Assembly (NCBI RefSeq): GCF_007833795.1
Contig: NZ_CP032702.1
Location: forward strand, 2,108,001-2,172,000
Reading direction: 5' to 3'
Length of the DNA stretch: 64,000 nt
Source: Candidatus Pantoea soli
GTDB taxonomy: Bacteria > Pseudomonadota > Gammaproteobacteria > Enterobacterales > Enterobacteriaceae
Part shown: one piece after another, positions 20,094 through 27,703 of the stretch
Layout of the letters: every line of letters begins with the position of its first letter
Numbering within the stretch: the first letter of the stretch is position 1
Notes under the pieces: generated by a model
What the model was told of the DNA's origin: nothing
Seen by the model: the letters and a program-made list of their open reading frames with translations, nothing else
Databases searched by the model: none
Position numbers and translations under genes: made by a program

Positions 20094-20650
20094 GCCTGCT
20101 CGCTGGCGACAATCTCTTCCAGCCGCCACGGGTGAAATTTAATGGTGGTCTGCCCGTCCGTGACCGCCAGCGTCGGATTCGGCAGCCGCTCATTCTCCCC
20201 CTTTGGCGCGCTGGTTTTGAAAGAGAGCCCCGGCTGCGCCAGCGCCTCATCCGCCAGCAGCGCCATGGCGCGCATCCCCAGCGTTTCCGGTTCGCCACGT
20301 AGCACAATTTCCACGTGCTCCCAGCCCTCATGGCGATAGCGCTTCTCGCCCGGCCACGGCAGTTCAACGACCGTCACTTCGCAGCCTGCCAGCAGCAACG
20401 GCTGCTGCAGCTTAAACAGACACACAGGCCGCCCGTTGATCATTGCCTCCGAAAACGGCTGGGCTATCTGCAGCAAACCGGCTTTCCAGCGTTCGGCGGT
20501 CGCATTCTGGTGACAGCGCACCGCAACATGATCAACCTCATGTTTTGCCAGTTCAAGGCCCAAACGGCTGGCAAAGTGCTGCAGCGCCGGTTCAAAACGC
20601 AGCAGGTCTTGTTTTAAGTCATTCAGTTCTGAAGGAAATTCCAGATTCAT
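20090..20650 (-). CDS. yecM: VOC-family protein YecM
   Basis: YecM is a conserved enterobacterial protein with a vicinal-oxygen-chelate fold; a metal-dependent enzyme role has been suggested but not proven. The 186 residues align by eye with E. coli YecM, with almost identical blocks RCHQNATAERW, NGRPVCLFKL, VVELPWPGEKRY and HEGWEHVEIVL, and the end IKFHPW..EEIVASEQ. It overlaps the patB end by 4 nt, tail to tail. Confidence 0.93.
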   Translation of the reverse strand: MNLEFPSELNDLKQDLLRFEPALQHFASRLGLELAKHEVDHVAVRCHQNATAERWKAGLLQIAQPFSEAMINGRPVCLFKLQQPLLLAGCEVTVVELPWPGEKRYRHEGWEHVEIVLRGEPETLGMRAMALLADEALAQPGLSFKTSAPKGENERLPNPTLAVTDGQTTIKFHPWRLEEIVASEQA

Positions 20651-20718
20651 ACCACTATCGCCTCGACATCAGTTCAGGTATTTTAAACAATAAAAATTCA
20701 GTACCACTGGGTAGTTAG

Positions 20719-20754
20719 GGGGTGAAAATGCTCGGATTCATCCGATTTCACCCC
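20719..20754. repeat. Strong bulged inverted repeat upstream of the 40-residue peptide gene
   Basis: A 9-bp outer stem (GGGGTGAAA with TTTCACCCC), an asymmetric ATGC bulge, then a 5-bp inner stem (TCGGA with TCCGA) around TTCA. No T-run follows on either strand, so it is not a standard terminator. It lies in the yecM - small peptide divergent gap. Confidence 0.6.
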
Positions 20755-20847
20755 TGAAACGCCTTAAAACCGCATAAAATGCGCATCTCTTTCAGACTAT
20801 TCGCGAAATCAGGGCCACAGGTTACTTTATAAAAACAGGTTAAGTTA

Positions 20848-20876
20848 TTGTTTTAATTGATAATAGTTAATACAAT
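20848..20876 (+). promoter_or_regulatory. Candidate sigma-70 promoter for the small membrane peptide
   Basis: TTGTTT and TACAAT separated by 17 nt, in a strongly AT-rich stretch, with the -10 box 87 nt upstream of the ATG at 20964. Position and spacing are good; activity is unproven. Confidence 0.45.
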
Positions 20877-20963
20877 AAGATAAATCTTATTTAGCCCGCG
20901 AACATTTGCAGACGCCAACCCTTTCTTATAAATTTGAGTTTCACAACTACAAGGAACGGCCTT

Positions 20964-21086
20964 ATGTCTATGCTCATTGTTGTCGCGGTCCTGATAGCCT
21001 TAATGGGATTTGCTATTTCCCGCCACTGGAAGGTGCGTGAAGACAAAAGCGTTAAAAATCCTCGTCGTCACCCGCGCCGCCGTTAA
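20964..21086 (+). CDS. 40-residue single-span membrane peptide
   Basis: An ATG at 20964 with AAGGAA 7 nt upstream opens a 41-codon frame. The peptide starts MSMLIVVAVLIALMGFAIS, one hydrophobic helix of about 17 residues, followed by a hydrophilic tail ending in RRHPRRR. This gives one transmembrane span with a positively charged, probably cytoplasmic, C-terminus. I do not recognise a named family. The good ribosome-binding site, the upstream promoter-like sequence and the lack of any competing gene make it a credible small protein, standing alone between yecM and argS. Confidence 0.68.
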   Translation: MSMLIVVAVLIALMGFAISRHWKVREDKSVKNPRRHPRRR

Positions 21087-21251
21087 CCGGCGCGCGGTCC
21101 CGCGCCAGCCACTCCGCGTATCCGGATGCTGACGCACCTTAACATTTCACGTATACTTCTCCTCCTCTTTTTCCGTCCCGACCTGTGCGCGGGATGACGA
21201 CATCGGCTCGCCCACTGCTGGCGGGCCTTTTCAGCATACGAAGGTAACGCG

Positions 21252-22982
21252 GTGAATATTCAGGCTCTTCTTTCCGATAAAGTCAGTCAGGCGATGGTAG
21301 CAGCGGGTGCGCCCGCCGATTGCGAACCCCAGGTTCGTCAGTCTGCGAAGGTGCAGTTCGGCGATTACCAGGCGAACGGTATCATGGCCGCAGCGAAAAA
21401 GCTCGGCCTGGCACCGCGCCAGCTGGCGGAACAGGTTGTTCAGCATCTGGATCTGCAGGGCATTGCCAGCAAGGTCGACATCGCCGGTCCCGGCTTTATC
21501 AATATCTTCCTTGACCGTCAGTGGCTGGCGCAGCAGGCCGCTCAGGCGCTGCAGCTGCCGCGTCTGGGTGTCAGCCAGGTTGCACCGCAGACGGTGGTGA
21601 TTGATTACTCTGCGCCGAACGTCGCCAAAGAGATGCACGTCGGTCACGTGCGCTCCACCATCATCGGCGATGCCGCAGTGCGCACGCTGGAGTTCCTCGG
21701 CCACAATGTGATTCGTGCCAACCACGTCGGCGACTGGGGCACCCAGTTCGGCATGCTGATTGCGTTTCTGGAAAAGCAGCAGAACGAGCATCACGAAGAT
21801 ATCGCGCTGGCCGATCTGGAAGCCTTTTACCGCGAAGCCAAACGCACCTATGACGAAGATGAGGCCTTTGCCGAGCGCGCGCGCAGCTACGTCGTGAAGC
21901 TGCAGGGCGGTGACGAATACTGCCGCGCCATGTGGAAAAAGCTGGTGGATATCACCATGAGTCAGAACCAGCTGGTGTATGACCGCCTGAACGTGACGCT
22001 AACGCGCAAAGATGTGATGGGTGAGAGCCTGTACAACGACATGCTGCCGGGCATCGTTGCCGATCTGCGTGAGAAAGGGCTGGCGGTGACCAGCGAAGGA
22101 GCAACCGTGGTGTTCCTTGACGAGTTCAAAAACAAGGAAGGCGAAGCGATGGGCGTGATCATCCAGAAGAAGGATGGCGGCTATCTCTACACCACCACGG
22201 ATATTGCCTGCGCCAAATACCGCTACGAAACGCTGCATGCCGACCGCGTGCTGTATTACATCGATTCCCGACAGCATCAGCACCTGCAGCAGGCGTGGAC
22301 GATCGTGCGCAAAGCCGGTTACGTGCCGGAATCTGTCCCGCTTGAGCACCACGCTTTCGGCATGATGCTGGGCAAAGATGGCCGTCCGTTCAAAACCCGC
22401 AGCGGCGGAACCATCAAACTGGCGGATCTGCTGGATGAAGCGGTGGAGCGTGCTCACGCACTGGTGAGTGAAAAGAACCCGGAGATGAGCGCGCAGGAGC
22501 TGAAGGATCTGGCGGAAGTGGTGGGCATTGGCGCGGTGAAATATGCCGATCTGTCCAAAAGCCGTACCACCGATTACATCTTTGACTGGGACAACATGCT
22601 GGCCTTTGAGGGCAACACCGCGCCTTACATGCAGTATGCCTACACCCGTGTGCTGTCCGTATTCCGTAAAGCCGGCATTGATGCCGACAGCCTGAGCGGT
22701 GCGCTGGTGCTGACTGACGATCGGGAAGCGCAGCTGGCGACCCGCCTGTTGCAGTTTGAAGAGGTCATCACCCAGGTTGCGCGTGACGGCACGCCGCATG
22801 TGATGTGTGCTTATCTGTACGATCTCGCCGGCCTGTTCTCGGGCTTCTACGAGCACTGCCCGATTCTTTCGGCAGAAGATGAGCAGGTGCGCAACAGCCG
22901 CCTGCAGCTGGCGGCGCTGACAGCGAAAACGCTGAAACAGGGCCTTGATACGCTGGGTATCAAAACCGTCGAGCGTATGTAA
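21252..22982 (+). CDS. argS: Arginyl-tRNA synthetase
   Basis: ArgS charges tRNA-Arg. The GTG start (as in E. coli) follows GAAGGTAACGCG. The 576 residues begin with the Add-1 domain (about 1-105), then the HIGH-type motif HVGH within [16 protein letters not shown], a class I catalytic core, the FKTRSGG region and the DALR anticodon-binding domain ending [11 protein letters not shown]. coli ArgS is 577 residues. A terminator follows within 10 nt. Confidence 0.98.
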   Translation: MNIQALLSDKVSQAMVAAGAPADCEPQVRQSAKVQFGDYQANGIMAAAKKLGLAPRQLAEQVVQHLDLQGIASKVDIAGPGFINIFLDRQWLAQQAAQALQLPRLGVSQVAPQTVVIDYSAPNVAKEMHVGHVRSTIIGDAAVRTLEFLGHNVIRANHVGDWGTQFGMLIAFLEKQQNEHHEDIALADLEAFYREAKRTYDEDEAFAERARSYVVKLQGGDEYCRAMWKKLVDITMSQNQLVYDRLNVTLTRKDVMGESLYNDMLPGIVADLREKGLAVTSEGATVVFLDEFKNKEGEAMGVIIQKKDGGYLYTTTDIACAKYRYETLHADRVLYYIDSRQHQHLQQAWTIVRKAGYVPESVPLEHHAFGMMLGKDGRPFKTRSGGTIKLADLLDEAVERAHALVSEKNPEMSAQELKDLAEVVGIGAVKYADLSKSRTTDYIFDWDNMLAFEGNTAPYMQYAYTRVLSVFRKAGIDADSLSGALVLTDDREAQLATRLLQFEEVITQVARDGTPHVMCAYLYDLAGLFSGFYEHCPILSAEDEQVRNSRLQLAALTAKTLKQGLDTLGIKTVERM

Positions 22983-22990
22983 ACGACAAA

Positions 22991-23013
22991 AAACCCGCCG
23001 CGGCGGGTTTTTT
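22991..23013. terminator. Bidirectional terminator between argS and flhE
   Basis: A 10-bp palindrome AAACCCGCCG / CGGCGGGTTT followed by T6 on the plus strand and preceded by an A-run, so it can end argS and the convergent flhBAE transcript. Confidence 0.9.
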
Positions 23014-23018
23014 CTTGT

Positions 23019-23426
23019 CTACTGGTAATTGACCGTGACTTCGCTGCTGATCACCCGTAAGCCCGGCGGCAGCGCGCCCTGTCCCTGAAAACCAAATGCC
23101 AGATGCAGCGTGTCGGCTGCGTCCACGTTGGCCAGACCGCGCGTCATGCCGCTGGCACCGTCCAGTTCAACGCAACGCTGGCTGGCGCATAAGCGCACCA
23201 CCAGCCCGGAAGGGGCTGGCTGGCTCAGGGTATAGCGCCAGTTCACCTGCGAAATGACGCCCGGTGCGGCCGAAGGCGCCTTCAGCGCAGGCGTGATCAG
23301 CCAGCTGCCTCGCGCGCCGAGGTTCGGTCCGCTGACGCTGGCGCTCCATGCACCGGTGGCGGCCGCCGCGGTCAGCGGCAGCGCGAACATCATCAGCATC
23401 CCGGCAACCCGGTTCCGGCAACGCAT
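23019..23426 (-). CDS. flhE: Flagellar protein FlhE
   Basis: FlhE is a periplasmic chaperone-like protein that limits proton leak through the flagellar type III export gate. The 135 residues start with a signal peptide (about 1-23) and contain the paired cysteines in VRLCASQRCVELDG, as in E. coli FlhE, ending VTVNYQ. The start overlaps the flhA stop by 1 nt. It is the last gene of flhBAE. Confidence 0.93.
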   Translation of the reverse strand: MRCRNRVAGMLMMFALPLTAAAATGAWSASVSGPNLGARGSWLITPALKAPSAAPGVISQVNWRYTLSQPAPSGLVVRLCASQRCVELDGASGMTRGLANVDAADTLHLAFGFQGQGALPPGLRVISSEVTVNYQ

Positions 23427-25513
23427 TATTTACCCCCGATGGTAGCAGTCATCCGGATCTGACGGTTGTCGGTCAGTTCCAGGTTAGAGAGCACCACCAG
23501 CTGCGGCAGATTGCGGCGCAGGAAGCGCGCCAGCAGCGCACGCAGCGGATGGTTCACCAGCAGCACCGGCGGTGCCCCCGTCATCTCCTGCTGTTGCAGC
23601 GCGGCCTGCGCCTGAACCAGCAGGCGGTCCGCCAGCCCCGGCTCCAGTCCGCCCCCGCCCTGCAGCGCCTGCAGCAGCAGGCGTTCCAGCGTGGCATCCA
23701 GACCAATTACCTGCACTTCGCCGTTACCCGGGAACCACTGCTGCGTAATCGCACGGCCCAGCGCCACACGTACCACGCTGGTCAGTTCCTGCGGGTCGTT
23801 CTGTACCGGCGCGTGCTCGGCCAGCGTTTCAATAATGGTGCGCATATCGCGAATCGAGACGCGCTCGGTCAGCAGGTTCTGCAGCACTTTATGCAGCGTG
23901 GTCAGCGTGATCACGCCCGGCACCAGATCTTCAGTGAGTTTCGGCATCTCCTGGCTCACGCGATCCAGCAGCTGCTGCGCTTCCTGGCGGCCGAACAGCT
24001 CGCTGGCGTACTGCCCAATCAGGTGGTTCAGGTGGGTCGCAACAACGGTACTGGCTTCCACCACGGTATAGCCCTGAATTTGCGCCTGCTCTTTCAGCGC
24101 GCTGTCAATCCAGATTGCCGCGAGACCAAACGCCGGGTCAATCGTCGGTTCACCCGGCAGCGAACCGGCGGCCGTACCCGGGTTGATGGCCATCCAGCGG
24201 CCCGGATAGGCATCGCCGCTGCCAATCTCTACCCCTTTCATCAGAATGCGGTAGCGGGCCGGCGGCAGCTCCATGTTGTCACGGATGTGCACAACCGGGG
24301 GCAGGAAGCCCACCTCCTGCGCCACTTTTTTACGGATACTGCGGATACGGCCCAGCAGTTCGCCATTTTGCAGCTGATCCACCATCGGGATCAGGCGATA
24401 GCCCACTTCCATCCCCAGCGAATCCTCCAGCTGCACGTCAGTCCAGGAGGCTTCCACCGTGGACGGCGTTTCCTGGGTTTTCACCAGACCGGAAGGCTCT
24501 GCCACTTTCTTCGGCTGCATTTCGCGGCCGCGCAGCCACCAGGCCAGGCCCAGCAGCGCGGCGGTGAACAGCAGAAAGACGAAGTTTGGCATGCCCGGCA
24601 CCAGGCCCAGCAGGCCGATAACGCCGGCGCTCAGCATCAGCACGCGCGGGTTGTTAAACAGCTGGCCGACCATCTGTTCGCCCACGTCCTGATCGGTGCT
24701 GACGCGCGTCACGATAACACCGGCCGCGGTAGAGATAACCAGCGCCGGGATCTGCGCAACCAGGCCGTCACCAATGGTCAGCAGCGTATAGGTTTCCCCG
24801 GCGTGGCCAAGGTCCATACCGTGCTGCACCACGCCGACCAGCAGACCGCCGATCACGTTGATCGCCATGATCATGATGCCGGCGATGGCGTCACCGCGCA
24901 CGAATTTACTGGCACCGTCCATCGAACCGTAGAAATCAGCTTCCTGCGTCACTTCGGAACGGCGACGTTTGGCTTCATCTTCACCAATCAGACCGGCGTT
25001 CAGATCGGCGTCAATCGCCATCTGCTTGCCTGGCATACCATCAAGCACGAAGCGCGCGCCCACCTCGGCGATACGGCCGGCACCTTTGGTGATAACCATA
25101 AAGTTGATGATCACCAGGATGATGAACACCACGATACCGATGGCAAAGTTACCGCCGACCAGGAAGTGACCAAAGGCCTCCACCACGCGTCCTGCGGCAT
25201 CCGCCCCCGTATGCCCGTCCAGCAGAATGATACGCGTGGACGCAACGTTCAGCGCCAGACGCAGCAGCGTCGAGAACAGCAGAATGGTCGGGAACGCGGC
25301 GAACTCCAGCGTACGCTGGGTGAACATCGCCACCAGCAGCACCATGATCGACAGCGCAATGTTGAAGGTGAACAGCAAATCGAGGATGAACGCCGGCAGC
25401 GGCAGTACCATCATCGACAGGATCATCATGATCAGGATTGGCCCGGCCAGCACCTGCCATTGCGTGTCTTTAAAATTGCCCGGTAAACGCAGCTTTTCGG
25501 CCAGATTAGCCAT
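23426..25513 (-). CDS. flhA: Flagellar biosynthesis protein FlhA
   Basis: FlhA is the nonameric export-gate subunit of the flagellar type III secretion system. The start at 25513 (MANLAEKLRLPGNF) agrees with the E. coli N-terminus; a start 21 nt earlier is possible. The 695 residues have about eight N-terminal helices (to about 330), the FHIPEP signature region around DGMPGKQMAIDADLNAG, and the cytoplasmic substrate-docking domain, ending MTATIGGK. It overlaps flhB by 8 nt. Confidence 0.97.
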   Translation of the reverse strand: MANLAEKLRLPGNFKDTQWQVLAGPILIMMILSMMVLPLPAFILDLLFTFNIALSIMVLLVAMFTQRTLEFAAFPTILLFSTLLRLALNVASTRIILLDGHTGADAAGRVVEAFGHFLVGGNFAIGIVVFIILVIINFMVITKGAGRIAEVGARFVLDGMPGKQMAIDADLNAGLIGEDEAKRRRSEVTQEADFYGSMDGASKFVRGDAIAGIMIMAINVIGGLLVGVVQHGMDLGHAGETYTLLTIGDGLVAQIPALVISTAAGVIVTRVSTDQDVGEQMVGQLFNNPRVLMLSAGVIGLLGLVPGMPNFVFLLFTAALLGLAWWLRGREMQPKKVAEPSGLVKTQETPSTVEASWTDVQLEDSLGMEVGYRLIPMVDQLQNGELLGRIRSIRKKVAQEVGFLPPVVHIRDNMELPPARYRILMKGVEIGSGDAYPGRWMAINPGTAAGSLPGEPTIDPAFGLAAIWIDSALKEQAQIQGYTVVEASTVVATHLNHLIGQYASELFGRQEAQQLLDRVSQEMPKLTEDLVPGVITLTTLHKVLQNLLTERVSIRDMRTIIETLAEHAPVQNDPQELTSVVRVALGRAITQQWFPGNGEVQVIGLDATLERLLLQALQGGGGLEPGLADRLLVQAQAALQQQEMTGAPPVLLVNHPLRALLARFLRRNLPQLVVLSNLELTDNRQIRMTATIGGK

Positions 25514-26657
25514 CGTTTCTGTTCTCTCCTGCAAAGTCCATTTCTGCCGGAACCGGCAGATGTTTAGGTTTGGTTGGGATCAGGCCGCCTTCGCGCTTCC
25601 AGCGCCGCAGCTGCCACACCCAGGCCAGCACTTCCGCCACGGCGGCATAGAGCGCGCCGGGAATAAACTGGCCAATTTCCGTATGGCGGTAAAGCGCACG
25701 CGCCAGCGGCGGGGCTTCCAGAATCGGAACCCGGTGTTCTTTGGCGATTTCACGAATGCGCAGTGCAATGTCGCCCGCGCCTTTGGCAATCACCTTCGGC
25801 GCACTCATTTTGTTTTCCTGGTACTGCAGCGCGACCGAATAGTGCGTCGGGTTGGTCACAATCACATCGGCTTTTGGCACGTCGGCCATCATGCGCCGCC
25901 GCGCTGCCGCGCGCATCGCCTGGCGGATACGCCCTTTGACATGCGGGTCACCTTCGCTCTGTTTGTGTTCGTCACGGATTTCCTGACGCGTCATGCGCAG
26001 CTTTTTGTAGTAGCTGTAGAGCTGCCAGAAAACGTCAAAACCCACCATCGGGAACAGTCCCAGCATCACCAGCGCACAGCTGATGGCGGTCATGTTCAGA
26101 CCATGCCGCAACGCCGTGATCGGCGATTCGCTCATCAGGCGCAGCATCTCCTGCCAGTGGCTCCACAGATACCAGCCTGCCACCAGCGCCACCAGCACCG
26201 CTTTCAGGATGGCTTTCATCAGCTCGGCCCAGGTCTGGCCGGAGAACATGCGCTGAATACCCGGCAGCGGGTTGAGCTTTTTGAAATCAAATTTGATCGA
26301 TTTCCCGCTGATGTTGATGCCGCCGAGCAGCATCGGCGCCGCAATCGCCACCACCACCAGGCCGGCCATCAGCGGCAGCAGCGCCATCACCGCCTGCATA
26401 ATGAGATTGCCGATGTGCGCAACAATGATTTTGTCGTCATTGACCATGCCGTGATCAAACCGGAAGCCGGTGGCGACCATACTGGCAAGCTGTGTTGCCA
26501 TGCTGCTGCCGCCCAGCCAGATGATCAGCAGTCCGGCAAGCAACATCAGCACAGACGTCAGCTCGCGCGAACGCGGAATCTGCCCTTCCTCACGCGCTTT
26601 CTCAAGTCGGTGGGGGGTGGGCGATTCTGTTTTGTCCTCGTTGCTCTCTTCAGCCAC
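25506..26657 (-). CDS. flhB: Flagellar biosynthesis protein FlhB
   Basis: FlhB is the export-gate subunit that switches specificity from rod/hook to filament substrates through self-cleavage. GTG at 26657 (MAEESNEDKTESPTPHRLEKA) has GAGG 6 nt upstream and yields 383 residues (E. coli 382). Four hydrophobic segments are followed by a cytoplasmic domain holding the autocleavage motif NPTH (VIVTNPTHYSVAL). In E. coli cheZ lies upstream; here the next gene on the same strand, about 200 nt upstream, is cobA of the nas operon, so the flagellar region is rearranged. Confidence 0.96.
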   Translation of the reverse strand: MAEESNEDKTESPTPHRLEKAREEGQIPRSRELTSVLMLLAGLLIIWLGGSSMATQLASMVATGFRFDHGMVNDDKIIVAHIGNLIMQAVMALLPLMAGLVVVAIAAPMLLGGINISGKSIKFDFKKLNPLPGIQRMFSGQTWAELMKAILKAVLVALVAGWYLWSHWQEMLRLMSESPITALRHGLNMTAISCALVMLGLFPMVGFDVFWQLYSYYKKLRMTRQEIRDEHKQSEGDPHVKGRIRQAMRAAARRRMMADVPKADVIVTNPTHYSVALQYQENKMSAPKVIAKGAGDIALRIREIAKEHRVPILEAPPLARALYRHTEIGQFIPGALYAAVAEVLAWVWQLRRWKREGGLIPTKPKHLPVPAEMDFAGENRNDG

Positions 26658-26864
26658 GACATACCTCAGCTGGCAGGAATTCTGAGCATAGAATGCCAAA
26701 ACCGCCGGCGTCTGAAGCGCGGATTAAGCGGGGAAAAAACCGGTTTATTGAGCCATAAGTGAAATTGCGCCCGTGGCGGCGGGTCTGCAGCGCGCCGGCG
26801 CTGCGGGGTCAGCGGCCATCCCTTGTCCGCTGCCCGGGGTATGATGGCCGGCGCAGGTTGTCGC

Positions 26865-27692
26865 TTACGGCGCCGCCATGCCGGCCGTTGTGGAGGCGCT
26901 AGCCATCACCGCCTGCGGCCGGTAAAACCGCACCACGTCACCCACCAGCAGCAGCGAGGGCGACTGCGCCTGTTCACGCGCCACCGTTGCCGCCAGCTGC
27001 GCCAGCGTCGTGATCATCACCCGCTGGCTGGCACGCGTGCCGTTCTCAATGATCGCCACCGGCGTGTCAGCGGAATGGCCCTGCGCCTGCAGCTGCGTGC
27101 TGATACTGGCGCACCACTTCAGCCCCATGTAAAACACCAGCGTTTGCTGCGCCGTGCCCGGTAAGGCGTCACCCAGCTGCGGTTCACCGGTTTTGCCATG
27201 GCCGGTAATCAGGCGCAGCGACTGTGCACAGTCGCGATGCGTCAGCGGAATGCCGCTGGCGGCAGCGCAGCCTGCGGCGGCGGTGATACCCGGGATGATG
27301 TGGCAGGCTATCCCTGCCTGCTGCAGAAACGCCATCTCCTCACCGCCGCGGCCGAAAATAAACGGATCGCCCCCCTTCAGCCGCACCACCTGTCGCCCGC
27401 TGCGCGCCAGATCCACCAGCAGCTGATTGATCTGCGCCTGCTTCAGGCCGTGACGGCCCGGCTGCTTACCCACATCAATGGCCAGCGTGGTCGCCGGCAC
27501 CTGCGCCATGATCTCTGCGCTGACCAGCCGGTCATACACCACCACCTCTGCGGCTTTAATCACGCGAAGTGCCTTCAGCGTCAGCAGCTCGACATCTCCT
27601 GGCCCGGCACCGGTCAGCCAGACGCAGCCGGCCGGCTCCTGAGCTGTCCGCGGCTGAAGCAGCCGGTTGAGCGAATCAATTGCAAGCGTCAT
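26865..27692 (-). CDS. cobA: Uroporphyrinogen-III C-methyltransferase
   Basis: This SAM-dependent enzyme converts uroporphyrinogen III to precorrin-2, the first step to siroheme. The start at 27692 (MTLAIDSLNRLLQP) is preferred because GGAGAGAGG lies just before it; 275 residues follow. Family motifs are clear: VWLTGAGPGDVELLTLKA, VVYDRLVS, VRLKGGDPFIFGRGGEE and PGITAAAGCAAASGIPLTHR. It has no CysG-type dehydrogenase/ferrochelatase domain. It is the last gene of the nas operon, 11 nt after nasA, where it would raise siroheme supply for the nitrite reductase. Confidence 0.93.
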   Translation of the reverse strand: MTLAIDSLNRLLQPRTAQEPAGCVWLTGAGPGDVELLTLKALRVIKAAEVVVYDRLVSAEIMAQVPATTLAIDVGKQPGRHGLKQAQINQLLVDLARSGRQVVRLKGGDPFIFGRGGEEMAFLQQAGIACHIIPGITAAAGCAAASGIPLTHRDCAQSLRLITGHGKTGEPQLGDALPGTAQQTLVFYMGLKWCASISTQLQAQGHSADTPVAIIENGTRASQRVMITTLAQLAATVAREQAQSPSLLLVGDVVRFYRPQAVMASASTTAGMAAP

Positions 27693-27703
27693 GCCTCTCT
27701 CCG

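Noticed and set aside
21089..21106. 6-bp GC hairpin after the 40-residue peptide gene
   Set aside because: No T-run and short; not enough to call a terminator.
23348..25486. 712-codon open frame on the plus strand
   Set aside because: It is antisense to flhA, is His/Gln/Arg-rich like other GC-driven shadow frames, and has no domain pattern; flhA is beyond doubt.
25227..26762. 511-codon open frame on the plus strand
   Set aside because: Antisense to flhB and the start of flhA; low-complexity His/Arg/Gln composition of a shadow frame.
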